Of a stretch of DNA of 64,000 nt, positions 51,688 to 63,973 are shown piece after piece. Location: NCBI GenBank assembly GCA_034440575.1, contig JAOTOL010001648.1:681501-745500 (forward strand). Direction: 5' to 3'. Under the pieces are notes generated by a model that did no database searches, was not told where the DNA came from, and worked only from the letters and a program-made list of their open reading frames with translations. How positions within the stretch are numbered: the first letter of the stretch is position 1; every line of letters begins with the position of its first letter. Position numbers and translations under genes: made by a program. Source of the DNA: Imbricaverruca yamaguchii. Lineage: Eukaryota; Arthropoda; Thecostraca; Neoverrucidae.

Positions 51688-54600
51688 AGGGGAGACTGGT
51701 GTAACACGCCCCTCTTAAGGATATTTGATCAGTGTGCCTCGGGCATTGAATTTATCTCTATTTTTTTCTTTATGAAATGAACCAGGCATCATTTTTCTTT
51801 GTAAATATAGCCACTGAAATGGATTCCCCACCCATTCCTTGACGTGAGAGCGACTTCGCTGGAGCAAAGGGGCGTCTTACAAACGGTGGTAGGTAAGTTG
51901 CCTCCCACCTGGGCGTCTTAGATATCGCTTTTATATTTGGAATCCAGTTTATTACCCAAGCTGCAGACAAAGCGTGGATAAATCTAGTATAGTTTGACAA
52001 CCACATGTTTGCTTCAATAAGGCTAGAACGGCTCCAAGGGGCTGAATGGGCATTTGCCCCTTCCAAAGCCAAATCGGGGGTGTTAAACTATGTTTACCGC
52101 TCCTAAACGCTGGCCAAATGTGGAAAATTGCTTTTCATATGCCAAAAAATGAAAAATTTCGGCGATGCGAGGCAGAAACATGGGGTTCCTCGTTTTTGTT
52201 ATCAGCGAAATATTAAAATTCCATAAACAAACTGCACAAAATCGCAAAATTTTCGCCACTGCGTGAGGAAAATTTTTAAACACCCAAACGGTCCGGCTCG
52301 ATCTGCCCCTGAATGAGGCAGACACCAACTGGAGGTAAACACCATGCTGCATAATGCAGTATTTATTTAAGTTTCACTTCAGCACTTCAAACTTAAAGGC
52401 ACGATGACGCAAAGGAGGGTTAAATCTGTGAAACAATCCGCAAACAATACCTATGATCAAACAAATTATCCAAGGAACATTTCAAACATTCAATGAAGAT
52501 TCAAATGAACTAGAAACAAAAGTTAAAAGAGCACACGTTTAACATACCTGGGATGACAAAAACCACAAGCATGGCAGACCAGTTGGTCCTCAAAAAATCT
52601 ACCTATCTATGACCAGTGAGAATTTCGAAATGTGTGATGCCGTAACCCAGGCAATGTGGCACAAATCACGTGTGACAAGTTGCAGTGATCCAGTGGTTCT
52701 TTCAATGAGCATTGTGCAATGTGAGAAGCCGAACTTAGTTGGGTCGGCAGAAATCACACGTGTAATGCCGTTGACCATAGTTCAGGTCTCTGCACGGCAC
52801 ACAGGCCCGCTTCGCACAATCGCCACACTGTACCCATTCCTCACAAGACAGTTTATATTGCATACCGCACACAAAACACGAAGTTTCGTCATCTGACGCT
52901 TGTTTCCTCCGGGTGTTCTTCGGAGCTTTCTCACTCTTTTTCGGAGGGGCTTTCTTGCCCTTGGAGAGGCGAGCTTGTTTGGCCAGATTCACTTCTGTCA
53001 GATGCTGCTTCATCGGAGATGACGTCAGAACCTCCGACTTCTGTGCACGTCGACTACGCTTTCTGGTTTCGGCTTTAAGCGATGCACACAGATCATCTAA
53101 TATCTGACTCACATGTGATGATCCGGGTCGAGGTTCGGAAGATGGACCGGGTGCAGCCTCGACAATAGATGGGCCAGGTCCTGTCTCAGCAGAAGATGGG
53201 TCAGGCCGAGCGTAAACACGATAACGGCCTGGTCTGGACTCAGCAGAAGACGGGTCAGACCTGGGCTCAGCAGGAGATAGGTCGGACAAAGTCTCACCCG
53301 TGAGACTGGTTGAAGGTGCCCTGGCATCTTCTATTGGATCACACTGGATCATAGGACCCTGTGTCTCAGGTCCACCTTCTACGAGGTCTGGCTCCGCGGG
53401 GTCCACCATGCTATGTTCAGGCTCCGGTTCATCAGTCAAAAAGGCTGCGGCATAGTCCTCATCGGTGAACTTCTTGTTGTCAAATGGCCAGATTCCACTT
53501 GCGTGAAAACCCCCAACGATCTTCTCCGCCGTGGCACACTTTAGGCACGCCGTTGAGAAGATTTGACTCAGTTGGTACTCGGATATCCTTCTGCCTGGGT
53601 GTGCCCTCATCCAGTTGTCCGCTGCCACGCTGTATGCTGCTTTCAGGGGCTTGAACCACGATACGTCGACAAGTTGGAGCTTGTGGGTCGAGTGAGGAGG
53701 GAGTGTGATAAGGTCAACTCCGTGGTCTCGTGCCAGGTCCACTGCGGCGATGGTCTTGTGGCTGAAATGCCCGTCCAAGATGAGCAGATGCCTGTGCTGT
53801 TTTGATGGCCGCACGGTCGAAATGAAAAGGTGAGGCCACTTGATAAAACACTTCGTCCGTCCATCCCGATTTGGTACACATGCCGATGGCTCCTGGTGGC
53901 GCACCATTCATGAATGACTCGTTCTTGCGAATTCGTGGAAATATCATCGCCGGCGGTACAAACTGTCCACCCGCATTCGCGACACAGATGACCGTGACCG
54001 TTTTCACCTTTTTCGCACCCGTGATCTTCCCTACTTGTTTTGTTTTTGCCCTTTGGAGCGATTATATTTTCAGGTTTCTGCACGGTTGAGATACCTGTTT
54101 CATCAGCATTCCAAACCTGCCAAGGGCCATAATTGTTCTTGTCAATAAGCTCCTTGTACAGGGCGAAGAAGCGATCCACTTGGGAGCGGTTGAACCCAAT
54201 CGCGCGCCAGGCTCGTTGGCTCCGGCTTTCTGATACCCAAGTCAGGGTGGCGTTTCAGGAAACCCCGAAGCCACTCTTTCCCTGCCATCTGTGTGTACTT
54301 GGAGAAGCGGGGAGGGATGCCAAGTTCCTCCGCGAGTCCAAAAGCAATTCTGCGAATGTCGATCGTTGTTAGGCCAAACAGGCACTTTTCCATGTCCCGA
54401 ATCTTTTCAACGAGAATATCTTCTTGTTCTGCACTGAATTCGCAGTGAAATCTTCCCAGTTGAACTTTTCCAGGCATTTTTACTTTCCCGTCTCGGTGAT
54501 TCCTCAGCGTTTTCGCCGGCACGCCCCAGCGTTTTGCCGTACTTCGAACCGATCTTCCACTGCGGATGTCCTCGATTGCCTTCCCGAGATTTTCTTGTCC

Positions 54601-54885
54601 ATATTCACCCCTCTTGCTTGTTATTTTTCTCGGTATATTCTGAAATAGGCATGCCAGGATTAGGAAAGCGGGAATCAGGGATTTAGGAAGTCAGTTATCA
54701 AGGTCAGCATTCAATATGAAAATACCCATTGTTGAGATTTTAAGTCTTGTTTCGCTGTTAAATATTTAGGGAGGAAGATGCATATATGCCCCTATACATA
54801 TTCTGGGATCAGGTGACCATAATTCAGGTAAGACGCTCCTGGTTGCGTATAACACGCCTAGCGGGGCGTCCTACACATGGGGACG
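51688..54885 (-). mobile_element. Pogo-type (Tc1/mariner superfamily) DNA transposon, ends approximate
   Basis: A transposase pseudogene (52735-54636) lies between 51700-51712 (TGTAACACGCCCC) and the inverted-like 54875-54887 (GGGGCGTCCTACA), which match at 11 of 13 positions as inverted repeats. Sequence outside that block does not match well, so the termini and the expected TA duplication are unproven. The interval 51713-52734 carries no gene. Confidence 0.5.
52735..54636 (-). pseudogene. Pogo-like transposase with C-terminal zinc finger, three frameshifts, lost start
   Basis: Domains in order: a psq/CENP-B-type helix-turn-helix (LGKAIEDIRSGRSVRSTAKR then WGVPAKTLRNH, about 54595-54500), a second DNA-binding region ending KEWLRGFLKRHPDLGIRKPE, and the DDE catalytic domain. 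The last has first Asp in WNADETGISTVQ, second in LLILDGHFSHK and third in THKLQLVDVSWFKPLK. After a Ser/Pro/Glu-rich linker comes a Cys-rich finger (CFVCG...CGDCAKRACVPC...CDFC) ending at 52735. The frame changes at about 54201-54208 (CGCGCGC), 54033-54050 (A-rich on the minus strand) and 53845-53848 (four A on the plus strand). The expected ATG reads ATA at 54636-54634, directly after an acceptor-like TTTCAG. All three shifts lie in simple runs, so assembly error is possible. Confidence 0.88.
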
Positions 54886-55782
54886 GAGCTTCCTGCAGAA
54901 TGGCAACATTATTTTTGCGCGCGGATTTCTGAAGTTTGACAATTGTGGCGCATTGCGGTCATGATGTTTTATCGCAGAAAACAGACGAGTTTAACTAAAA
55001 GTACTTACAAAATTACTCCCACATATTTAGTTAAGCATGTACATTGCCGTAAATAGCTATGATCTAAGAAAGACGGCAAATATATGAAAGCTCACCTAAA
55101 ACGGAGAGCAACCTTTCCTGGCTCACGAAACTTTAGTCGGCAGCAGAAGACGGATGTTCTGCTACCAAATTACTGCTACCAAACAATCGGATGAATGATT
55201 TCTTTTTTAGAGGCCATGGGCGTTTTACCTACCATGAGCCTTTTACACCGGTCTCCCCTAGCCAATCCAGCCAATCAATTTTCCTGACGAAGAGGGAGGT
55301 AAGAGGGTGGGAAGGGAATGCGCAAGCACGTAACGTCTCCGTGCTGGGCACATCTATGCACACGAACTATGTATAGGGGTGTTCACTCTTCAGTATATGA
55401 CGCCACAGACCGCAAAATGCAAATATGCATTCGTGCAGTGGTGGATTGAGAAGCCATCTTTGATATGTGATCCATAAGAAGAATGGGGACAACATATAGA
55501 AGAAGAAGAATAGAAATAACTAAAGAAAGATAACCGGAAATTGGTAACGACGAATTCAATGCCCCTTTTCATTAAATAATGGACAAAAAAATATTAAGAT
55601 CCTACCCTCCTCCAAGATTACCCTCCTCCAAGACTACCCTCCTCCAAGACTGACCGCACTTCCAAATGATTCCAGCTTTTAACTACGGACACCGTGGAGC
55701 CCTGCTTGGCAACCGGAATGGATGCAATATGGTATATCTTGAATCTATTATTTTTTAAATAAAATTACGCCCATGGACTGGA
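54886..55782. other. No gene recognised
   Basis: AT-rich. CCTCCTCCAAGA(T/C)TACC repeats three times at 55608-55650. No gene seen. Confidence 0.5.
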
Positions 55783-56045
55783 ATGGTCGGAAAAGCAGGG
55801 ACTGTTACCGTGAGTCATGCGACGAAGTGCGGAGTGTCGAATCCAGCACCAGCACCAGCAGCAGCGGCATCAGCGGCAGCAGTAGCAGTAGCAGTGTTGT
55901 GTTGCTGCACCGACGGCCGGCGAGCCGCCGCTGGCTCAGCCAGCGCAGGCGCGGCATCTCGCCAAAGTGCCCGCCGTGCACTGCATACATCCGCGCCGCT
56001 CGCGGGGCGGGTCATCGACCGCAGCAGCGGGCCGCGCTGCACTGA
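55783..56045 (+). CDS. Candidate exon with mitochondrial-presequence-like protein, unrecognised
   Basis: From ATG 55783 the frame gives an Ala-rich stretch encoded by (CAG)n-like DNA (55845-55895), then RRALHTSAPLAGRVIDRSSG (about 55975-56034). R-x-x-HTSAP is a common pattern near cleavage sites of mitochondrial presequences. Just afterwards the frame enters the 36-bp minisatellite with no stop, so if this is a gene a donor must lie near 56010-56080. I see only weak ones (GCGG|GTCATC). Could equally be fortuitous. Confidence 0.25.
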
Positions 56046-56054
56046 TCATCAGGC

Positions 56055-57160
56055 CGGGCCCGGCCGGGACTATAGCCGTGGTCATCTGACCAGCCCCGGC
56101 CGGGACTATAGCCGTGGTCATCTGACCAGCCCCGGCCGGGACTATAGCCGTGGTCATCTGACCAGCCCCGGCCGGGACTACAGCCGTGGTCATCTGGCCA
56201 GCCCCGGCCGGCACTACAGCCGTGGTCATCTGACCAGCCCCGGCCGGGACTATAGCCGTGGTCATCTGACCAGCCCCGGCCGGGACTATAGCCGTGGTCA
56301 TCTGACCAGCCCCAGCCGGGACTATAGCCGTGGTCATCTGACCAGCCCCGGCCGGGACTATAGCCGTGGTCATCTGACCAGCCCCGGCCGGGACTACAGC
56401 CGTGGTCATCTGACCAGCCCCGGCCGGGACTACAGCCGTGGTCATCTGACCAGCCCCGGCCGGCACTACAGCCGTGGTCATCTGACCAGCCCCGGCCGGG
56501 CACTACAGCAGTGGTCATCTGACCAGCCCCGCCGGGACTATAGCCGTGGTCATCTGACCAGCCCCGGCCGGACTACAGCCGTGGTCATCTGACCAGCCCC
56601 GGGCCGTGGTCATCTGGCCACCCAGCCGTGGTCATCTGACCAACACAGCCGTGGTCATCTGGCCAGCCCCGGCGGACTACAGCCGTGGTCATCTGACCAG
56701 CCCCGGCCGGCACTACAGCCGTGGTCATCTGACCAGCCCCGGCCGGCACTACAGCCGTGGTCATCTGACCAGCCCCGGCCGGCACTACAGCCGTGGTCAT
56801 CTGACCAGCCCCGGCCGGCACTACAGCCGTGGTCATCTGACCAGCCCCGGCCGGCACTACAGCCGTGGTCATCTGACCAGCCCCGGCCGGGACTACAGCC
56901 GTGGTCATCTGACCAGCCCCGGCCGGCACTATAGCCGTGGTCATCTGACCAGCCCCGGCCGGCACTATAGCCGTGGTCATCTGACCAGCCCCGGCCGGGA
57001 CTACAGCCGTGGTCATCTGACCAGCCCCGCAGGGTCATCTGACCAGCCCCGGCCGGGACTACAGCCGTGGTCATCTGGCCAGCCCCGGCCGGCACTACAG
57101 CCGTGGTCATCTGGCCAGCCCGGCAGGCACTACAGCCGTGGTCACTACAGCCGTGGCCGG
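56055..57160. repeat. 36-bp minisatellite, about 29 copies
   Basis: Core AGCCGTGGTCATCTGACCAG plus CCCCGGCCGGGACTAT, spacing 36 bp (56103 to 56139). Unit variants GGACTATAG, GGACTACAG and GGCACTACAG occur in runs. A shorter irregular section spans 56520-56690. Because 36 is divisible by three it encodes a 12-residue repeat (SPGRDYSRGHLT) on the plus strand and other peptides on the minus strand. Confidence 0.96.
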
Positions 57161-58849
57161 TATTGTAGCTGTTGGGCCCCCGGCTTTATCTGGACTATCT
57201 GGAGCCCCAATCCGCGGGGGCCTCAAGTTAATAAGGCTAAGGCATGGTGTTACTGTTGATACATTTTGTCTGCAGCACGACGAAGTTAACACGAAAATAC
57301 GCCGCGTCATCCGCCCCAAACCGGGCCGGCTCAACAGTGTTGGTCTGCTGCCGGCAGCCATCCACAAAGTAAGCCTTCAGCTTAGCATAAGCGAACAGCA
57401 TTGTCCAATTTCCATATCAACGCACCGCTCGCAAACGGCACCAACTGCCGGCCAGGAATGTCACACCCGTGAGTGGATCCAGAGTCCGATAGGGAGGTCA
57501 CGACACCTGAAAGGTGTCTTTCGGAGAACTGTGGGCTGCAAGAAACATATAATTATCGCATATCGGTGTGAGGCGTGTTCTGTGTCCTTTCCGGTTACCG
57601 CACTTGCCGTCTATTCCTGGGTTTTACTTGCCATAACCTTCGGGTTTATTCACTGAATAAGACATCAAGACAACTTAGTTTCAGTTACTCTGTCTTTGAA
57701 GTCCGTTTTATGGCGGGTGGTGACGATGGTTTTGGGAAGGACATAGACTTTTAATCATGGAAAGCCAATTATTCGAATATATTTCCAATTCACCAAATCA
57801 TTTCTGCGCCGGGAATCCATGATAGTTTCGCATTCGCCATCACGGTGGAATCGGTGGGTCTCCGAACTTTAACCAGGCAATTCCCAAGGACTTGGTGTTG
57901 CACTTCCTTGTTATAGCTCTAATGTAACCATAGCACTCGGCTGTTACAACAATGATTTCTTGCTCACAATCCAGAGAAGCATGGTGCGCGCTCTGAACAG
58001 CAATAATCTTCCATAAAGCATGACGAAAAACACGCTCGCACTTTTTATTGCCGAGCGGTATGATCTTCTTTCGCTCGACAGTCACAGAGTCATTCTGCAA
58101 AAGAAAGATGTGAATGATGGGGTATAATTCACGATTGCTGCGCATTTTAACTTTCCTTCATTGGGGCGAGAAGATTGACCGATAAAACCACTAATTTCAT
58201 GCCGCAATCATGTTGCGCGTATAAACCCTTCAATAAAGAAACCCTACAAAACCTTTTGGATGCAACCTCGATCAAGAACAACGGCAACTACCGGTAAGCA
58301 GAGTGCCACAAAGTAAAATTCCAGTACCGTGGGAGAACAAAGACTGGTATATTAAATAAGCAAAACATTGGAACAGCTACAAATAGATGAAACAATTCAA
58401 ATGGGTAGGATAGCATTATCTTTATAGGGCATAAGTGGTATATACCGATGTTCTTTTTGTGTAAAAATTTGTCGGTGGTGATGCTGCAGTCTGTTTCCAA
58501 AAATGTATTGGTGATTAAGTTAATGGTTAAGCTTGGTGTGGTATCGCCAAGAGTTGAAAAAGTGGGCATCAAGTTCGAAGGATAGTTATCATTATCGTTA
58601 CGCGCCAAGCGCGAATACTTCACTCGTCAGCGACAGTAGCGCCATGCATCGGATGAAGCGCAAACTAGGATGCTAACATGCATGCATGCAGAAAAACTAC
58701 GCAATCCAAGACGTTACTGAAGAAAACCATTTGGGGAACAGTTGTGTATACCACTACCTTACACTTCAGGAATATGTTTCGCTTTCATTCACTCGATTTC
58801 TGGGCCGTAATGTTAATGCTGAAGATGGACACCATCCTTATTCCATGTT
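57161..58849. other. No gene recognised
   Basis: Minus-strand frames 57840-58145 (101 codons) and 58288-58623 (111 codons) have ordinary composition and might be relics of a retroelement, but I cannot place them in a family. Confidence 0.4.
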
Positions 58850-59170
58850 CCAGCGTTGAACATCTGACTAGTTTTCTGGTATTCCGTTGCCATGTGAAAA
58901 ACCATGGCATGGCGTGATAATGCAGTTAATTACTTGCCAACAGATGTACATCTCACCATTCTGTCCAATTTTTTCGCCGTCACTTCACCGCCGAAGATGA
59001 AAACAGATATTATCTAAAGTTCTGCGGTGAACATCTGACCAGTTTTCACCCGTTTCACCAGTTTTCACCCGTTCATTGCCTTCTAAAAGGGCATTGCATT
59101 GGGCGATATTGCAGTTAGTTATCCGTTGATCACGTAAATTTCACCATCTTATCTCATGTTATTAACGAAT
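58850..59170. repeat. Diverged tandem duplication, about 170-bp unit
   Basis: GTTGAACATCTGACTAGTTT...GCAGTTAATTACTTGCC...CATCTCACCATTCTGTC is repeated as GGTGAACATCTGACCAGTTT...GCAGTTAGTTATCCGTTG...AATTTCACCATCTTATC. The second copy has a further internal repeat of TTTTCACCCG. Confidence 0.7.
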
Positions 59171-59228
59171 TACCTATAATTATAATGCCTTGATATTCCC
59201 CAAGCCATGCGCCTCTTTCTTTGCCACC

Positions 59229-59465
59229 TCAATGATCGCAGCTACATTGGTGCTTGCAGCGTAATGTCGTGAATGTCGGCGTCAATAGTTCAATCAGAAA
59301 CGTTTGCCGAAACTGGAGAGCAGACTGATCAATTGCAGTTTCTGTGTTACGTTCGATGTGAAAATATATGGGCTCTCCATTGTCAAGTATTATTAAATTG
59401 TATGGGTCTAAAATGTGTGCAATAATGTGTCCGCAAGTGTTTGCGTGTGCTGTGTTGTGTCCCAA
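59229..59465 (-). pseudogene. LINE endonuclease (APE-type) fragment
   Basis: The minus frame reads MGHNTAHANTCGHIIAHILD, then NLIILDNGEPIYFHIERNTE and TAIDQSALQ, ending CKHQCSCDH. This is the W/GHN...N..G....L...NL.ILN.G.PT.......S.IDL.......SDH order of the C-terminal half of LINE-encoded apurinic-type endonucleases. The final SDH is degraded to CDH. Neighbouring minus-strand frames at 59653-59877 may belong to the same relic but are too diverged to assign. Confidence 0.6.
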
Positions 59466-61911
59466 GTTGGACTATGAGCATTGCAGCCTCGAAGTAAAAT
59501 GAAAGATTTTTTGGAATGTGTTGTATGGTTTTCCACTTATGTCAAAAAGATTGTGATGTCTGTTTCTGGCGGAATATAAATCGAACATGCATCTATATTC
59601 TCACCACTTAGTCGTAAAGAGCATAAAGAGCATACTGTCTATAAAAGTGAATTTAGTGTATTTTCGGTGTTTGGGGCCTGTCCATTGCCTTCATGTATTT
59701 TGCCCCCCCCAAATAATGTTCAGGAATCAATGCCCGTGTCTTGAAACCTTCTTCAAAGATTGAGGGGAGGTTTCCACTTTTTCTATTACCACCTGTACAC
59801 GTAAGTATTCCGAGGCTCATACCTGTTATGATTTTGCTATAAGGGAGTGAGCCAAGAAGGTTTTTTACTTTTTGCATATTTTTTTTCTGTACCGCCTACT
59901 TGCGCATATCCAGTGGCCAGGAACATCGTCTCTCCTAATTGATAGTGCGCCAAATATCACAGCATGTTCTGAGTCTGTACAGCCAAAAAAGAGCAGCTGA
60001 TTCTTGGCAAGGTTGGACAGGACTGCTGGCTTCAGTGCGAGCCTGAGTGTGAGCCAAAGCGTTGGCAGATAGCAGCAGTGCCGCCGCGGATCTCGTGCCG
60101 ACGGACGTCGCGTACAGTTCTCCAGTGTTGGCGATCTCGTTGATACCGCTCAAGGCAATCGTTTCTGAGGCGTCGATGGCCGTGAGAACAACCCATTCTT
60201 CGGTGAGGAAACAACGTGTTTGTAGTCGGCGGCTCCTGGAACATACGATATGCATTATACCTCCTTTTAAGCCATGTTATGCAACATCGTTTGTCTCTGC
60301 GGAGTTATTCCACTTTCTGTCCACTGCTTAGGAAAAGTTTTGTTCTGGGTGCCGTGCGACAGTGTTGGGCAGCACTGGACATGCGACCGGCAAGCATTCT
60401 TCAGTCTCGTAGCGTGCATCGAACTTTCTTAATGAGGGGGGCGCGCTTATCCATGGGTAAGTTAACATCGGGAATGATAGGGCGGGAAAGCTAATCCTTA
60501 ATTTGCAGAGGTTGAAAAAGTGTTCAAATGTGGAATTTACCATTGTAGTACCAAGGTCGCATTATAGCTGAGAGAGGCGGTACAGCAGGAGTGGGGTTTT
60601 CTGGTCACAGTTGTCACTTAGCGGTTCTCCCGTTTGCCGTCCTCTGGTGTGGAAAGACAACCGAGATGGCGCGGAGTGGGCATAGCGTGGGCATTGTTAT
60701 TTAAAGGTCTAACTTTATTTCAGCATCCACGGTTTGTTGTGATTGAAACTTTATAAGTAACCTATTGATTTGAGACTGATATTGCACTAGAAGCTTCTAC
60801 ATTAGTTTCCCATGTCCGAAAATGTATTTCTCTGGCGCCATACGCAGGCATTGCGGTATGCTGAACTGACCAAATTGGTCGCTTGGGGCACAGCGGGTTG
60901 TGAAGGAAAGGGCAAGATAGGCTGCCCTGTTTTTCCCGTACCACGCACCGCACAGATGAATTAACTGTTAATTTTTCACCACACTCGATTTCTGGTACTT
61001 GCGTTATGGCTAACTAGTCAGCAGGTGCAGCTTGCAGCCGGTGTATTGGTCAATATCGTCTTGCCTACAGTGTGCCTATCCATACCACGTCTTTTAAGCT
61101 GCATGTCTCTGTAACGGAAAGATATTTCTCATCGCCGACAACTGTTATGGGGTGGCAAAATGGGATGCCATAGCACAAATATATCTCTTTATTTTTCGTA
61201 GTTCGATAACACATATTTTCCCGAAAATGTTTCTCCAAATTGATATTTGTGGATAACACTCCCCCCCCCCCACACACACACAATTCTAGATTTTCCTCGC
61301 ACATCGATATTCCAACTCCACTTCCCTTTTCACCTCAGCTTCATCGGTAAATTGAGTAGGATCTCAACTCGAGCAGTGTGCAAAAATCCGTAAACATTGG
61401 CGGGTGCCGGCTGAGCGGCTGTAGTCGGGGCGTCCAGGCGCCGAGGCCACCCCAGAGAATGTAAACATGCATTGTAATAATACATTTTATTTTATGGACG
61501 TCCTACGTCCAAAGCTGCGGGAACCGGGGTGGCAGAGCGACCGAGTGTTTCCCAGTCCAGCTAAGTTCTCTCCGTCTGCTTTTCGACTTCTCTGCGTGTC
61601 TTCAATCGATTGCGAAGGTTCAACAAAATGCGGGAATTAAATCAGTTATGAAGGTATTGAAGTGCTCGCATTAAGCTAATGCACATTTTACACAACCTAA
61701 ATCTTTTCGATGTCGTACCTTCACGTTATTTTTGTCAGACGCAACTGAAGTTGGTATTGCAAGTTTGTCCCACTCATCCTCACCGTCGCCTAATACCATC
61801 TGACATCACCACACGGTGGCAGGCTGGCATAATTCAACTTCACACACATGCACGTCCCCTAATGAGTCGACTTGAGTGCAAATTGAATCCTCGTTGTATT
61901 TCCTCTCCCAG
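59466..61911. other. No gene recognised
   Basis: No confident coding sequence. A CCCCCCCCCCC(CA)n run lies at 61260-61282. Frames at 59935-60255 (minus) and 60216-60494 (plus) match nothing I know. Confidence 0.45.
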
Positions 61912-62036
61912 ATTCCGGCGACGCCACGCACCTGAAGCGCGCACCCGCCGCGACCATCCTCCTCGGACTACCCCTACCGACGCATCGGTTCCTAGTCCCC
62001 GATCGCGCTGCTGGCACACGTACGAGCATCACGTGA
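61912..62036 (+). CDS. Candidate terminal exon, weak
   Basis: A strong acceptor-like TTGTATTTCCTCTCCCAG precedes 61912. In one frame (two leading bases) the following GC-rich DNA reads SGDATHLKRAPAATILLGLP with LPTHRFLVPDRAAGTRTSIT and a TGA at 62034-62036. No partner exon or family is recognised. The GC rise (61900-62260) is the only further support. Confidence 0.22.
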
Positions 62037-62137
62037 CCCGCCGTACGCGGCCGGCCTGAGAGTCATGTGACCGACTGCCGACTCGACGGCGGCGTGCGCG
62101 CGCAGGCCGGGCCCGACTCCGACCAGCTGACTGTCCA

Positions 62138-62151
62138 AGGTCACAGGGTCA
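62138..62151 (+). promoter_or_regulatory. DR2-type nuclear-receptor half-site repeat
   Basis: AGGTCA-CA-GGGTCA, two half-sites spaced by two bases, lies in a GC-rich patch that also has an E-box-like TCACGTGA (62028-62035). DR2 elements are bound by some nuclear receptors. Use here is inference only. Confidence 0.3.
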
Positions 62152-63786
62152 CAGTCGGACCCAGTCCGGCTGCGCGTGCGGTGGTGCGACTGGTCGTGCT
62201 CTCTCCGTCGGCGCGTCATGATTGCTCACGACCGCTGAGGTAGGTCAGCAGCTCACGTGAGCAGCGCACGCGCTGCTGAGATGCTGAAGGTGGCCCGGGG
62301 GTCGCTGTCTGCGCGCCAGAGGCGACGGCGTCGGGCTGGATGGGGTCGGATATGTCAGCTCGAGCTTGTTGGCAGTTGTTCTTTGATGGCTCATGCTTGG
62401 CATCACTTGGATTCAGAGGCGTAGGCAAAGAGACCTGGGAGCCTTCCGCCCCACCCCCTATTAGCACACAAAATTGCACTAGGTAAAACGAAAATTAGTC
62501 GTAGAAGTGATCGCCAGATATTGTGCAAGCCCGTACTTATTATAATGATAGACTATAATTTAACTTATATCGATTTGATAATTGTTTTTTTATAAATAAA
62601 CCAATTATGGCAATAGGACGTAGCATCTTGAAACTTTGGTTAGTTCACAAATTGTTGATCAGATCGAGGTGAAAACCTGAGATATGAAATTGAAGTCATA
62701 TCCCTACGACCAACGTCCACAAAACCGGAACTTATCGTAGATGTTTTTGGTAGGCGTCTGTTCCGGAGATGATCCAGATACATGCTTATCGAACCCCTGA
62801 TAAGCAAAATCACGACTGTCAATCATTATTATTGGATGTGCTCGAAACACGTACTGGTGCCATAATACTTATTATCTTCTTCGGAACCAATTGTTCACTG
62901 ATACTCCTGCAAAAAACTGTCCAGAAATTATTTCCGACATCGTATTCTAGCCACGTGGACGATTTTGTTATTAATTGGAAGGGCTTCAAATTTCGAATAG
63001 ATTAAAACACTTTATTTCTTAAAGATCGCTTAACCCAGAAATGTAATCGTACCTACCAGAGAGGTAGGAACATTCTCCTCCCTCATTTCACTTCGCTAAG
63101 TTTTCTCATGAACCAAATGAGGTAGACGGCCCACATTTTGGACACACCTAGATGATTACCAAGAGTGCCTTCTTGCCGAAAAAATACGTTTGGTGATGCA
63201 TGGTGAAGTTTTTTGTGTATTTATTTTCGATATTTCTTTAACACATCACAGCTTACACATAACGTGGACAATTTTGCAGTTGGCACGGAACACCAAGTTG
63301 GTCTTGAATCGTGGTGCCTCTTACAATAGCTCCTGCAACCAATACAACTCTTGACCACCGACACGGTGCGACAATCGCTACTCGGCCCCGTCAGCGCGTC
63401 CCACCTCCACAAAACATGCACTCATATGTCCGGTACCCAACACTATGGCTGCACCCAGTGGCAAGACGTTAATTCCCAGGGTCAGTTTTTATATAAAAGT
63501 TTTTGTGTTTCCAAGAAACATCTTTAATGCTAATGCAGCACATTGGCCAAGGTTCATTCTCAGACCATTTCCAAAAATATGTGTTTGTGAGAGTCATTTC
63601 TTGTCGGTGAAATTAGTGAGCATGTGTGCTGTGTTTCGGAGTTTGGTAAATAAGATGTTTCTATGGTACGCATAAAGAGGACAGTGAAATACGAAGCGAA
63701 TTGTATTTTGTTTGAAGTGCCTACATGGGCATGATCGATCGTGTAGATAATTGATGACAAGTACATTTGCGTTTAGTTGAGTCAAT
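62152..63786. other. No gene recognised
   Basis: GC-rich to about 62340, then AT-rich. At 62420-62432 AGAGGCGTAGGCA resembles the dispersed transposon-end motif. No gene seen. Confidence 0.45.
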
Positions 63787-63903
63787 CACGGGGACGAGTA
63801 ATCTGGGGGCAAGTTGCCCGTCGCACAATCGAAATGTTGTGGGTTTGATTATCACTTGTCGCTACTCTTCACCCTCGGCGAATTGGCGTGAGAGATTGGC
63901 GAC

Positions 63904-63973
<70 letters not shown>

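Noticed and set aside
51688..54885. Firm terminal inverted repeats for the pogo element
   Set aside because: Only 13 positions resemble each other (11 matches) and flanking bases disagree; kept as a low-confidence boundary.
59653..59877. N-terminal half of the LINE endonuclease
   Set aside because: Only a vague likeness (ILTC...NLPSIFEEG); I could not find the conserved N and E residues in order.
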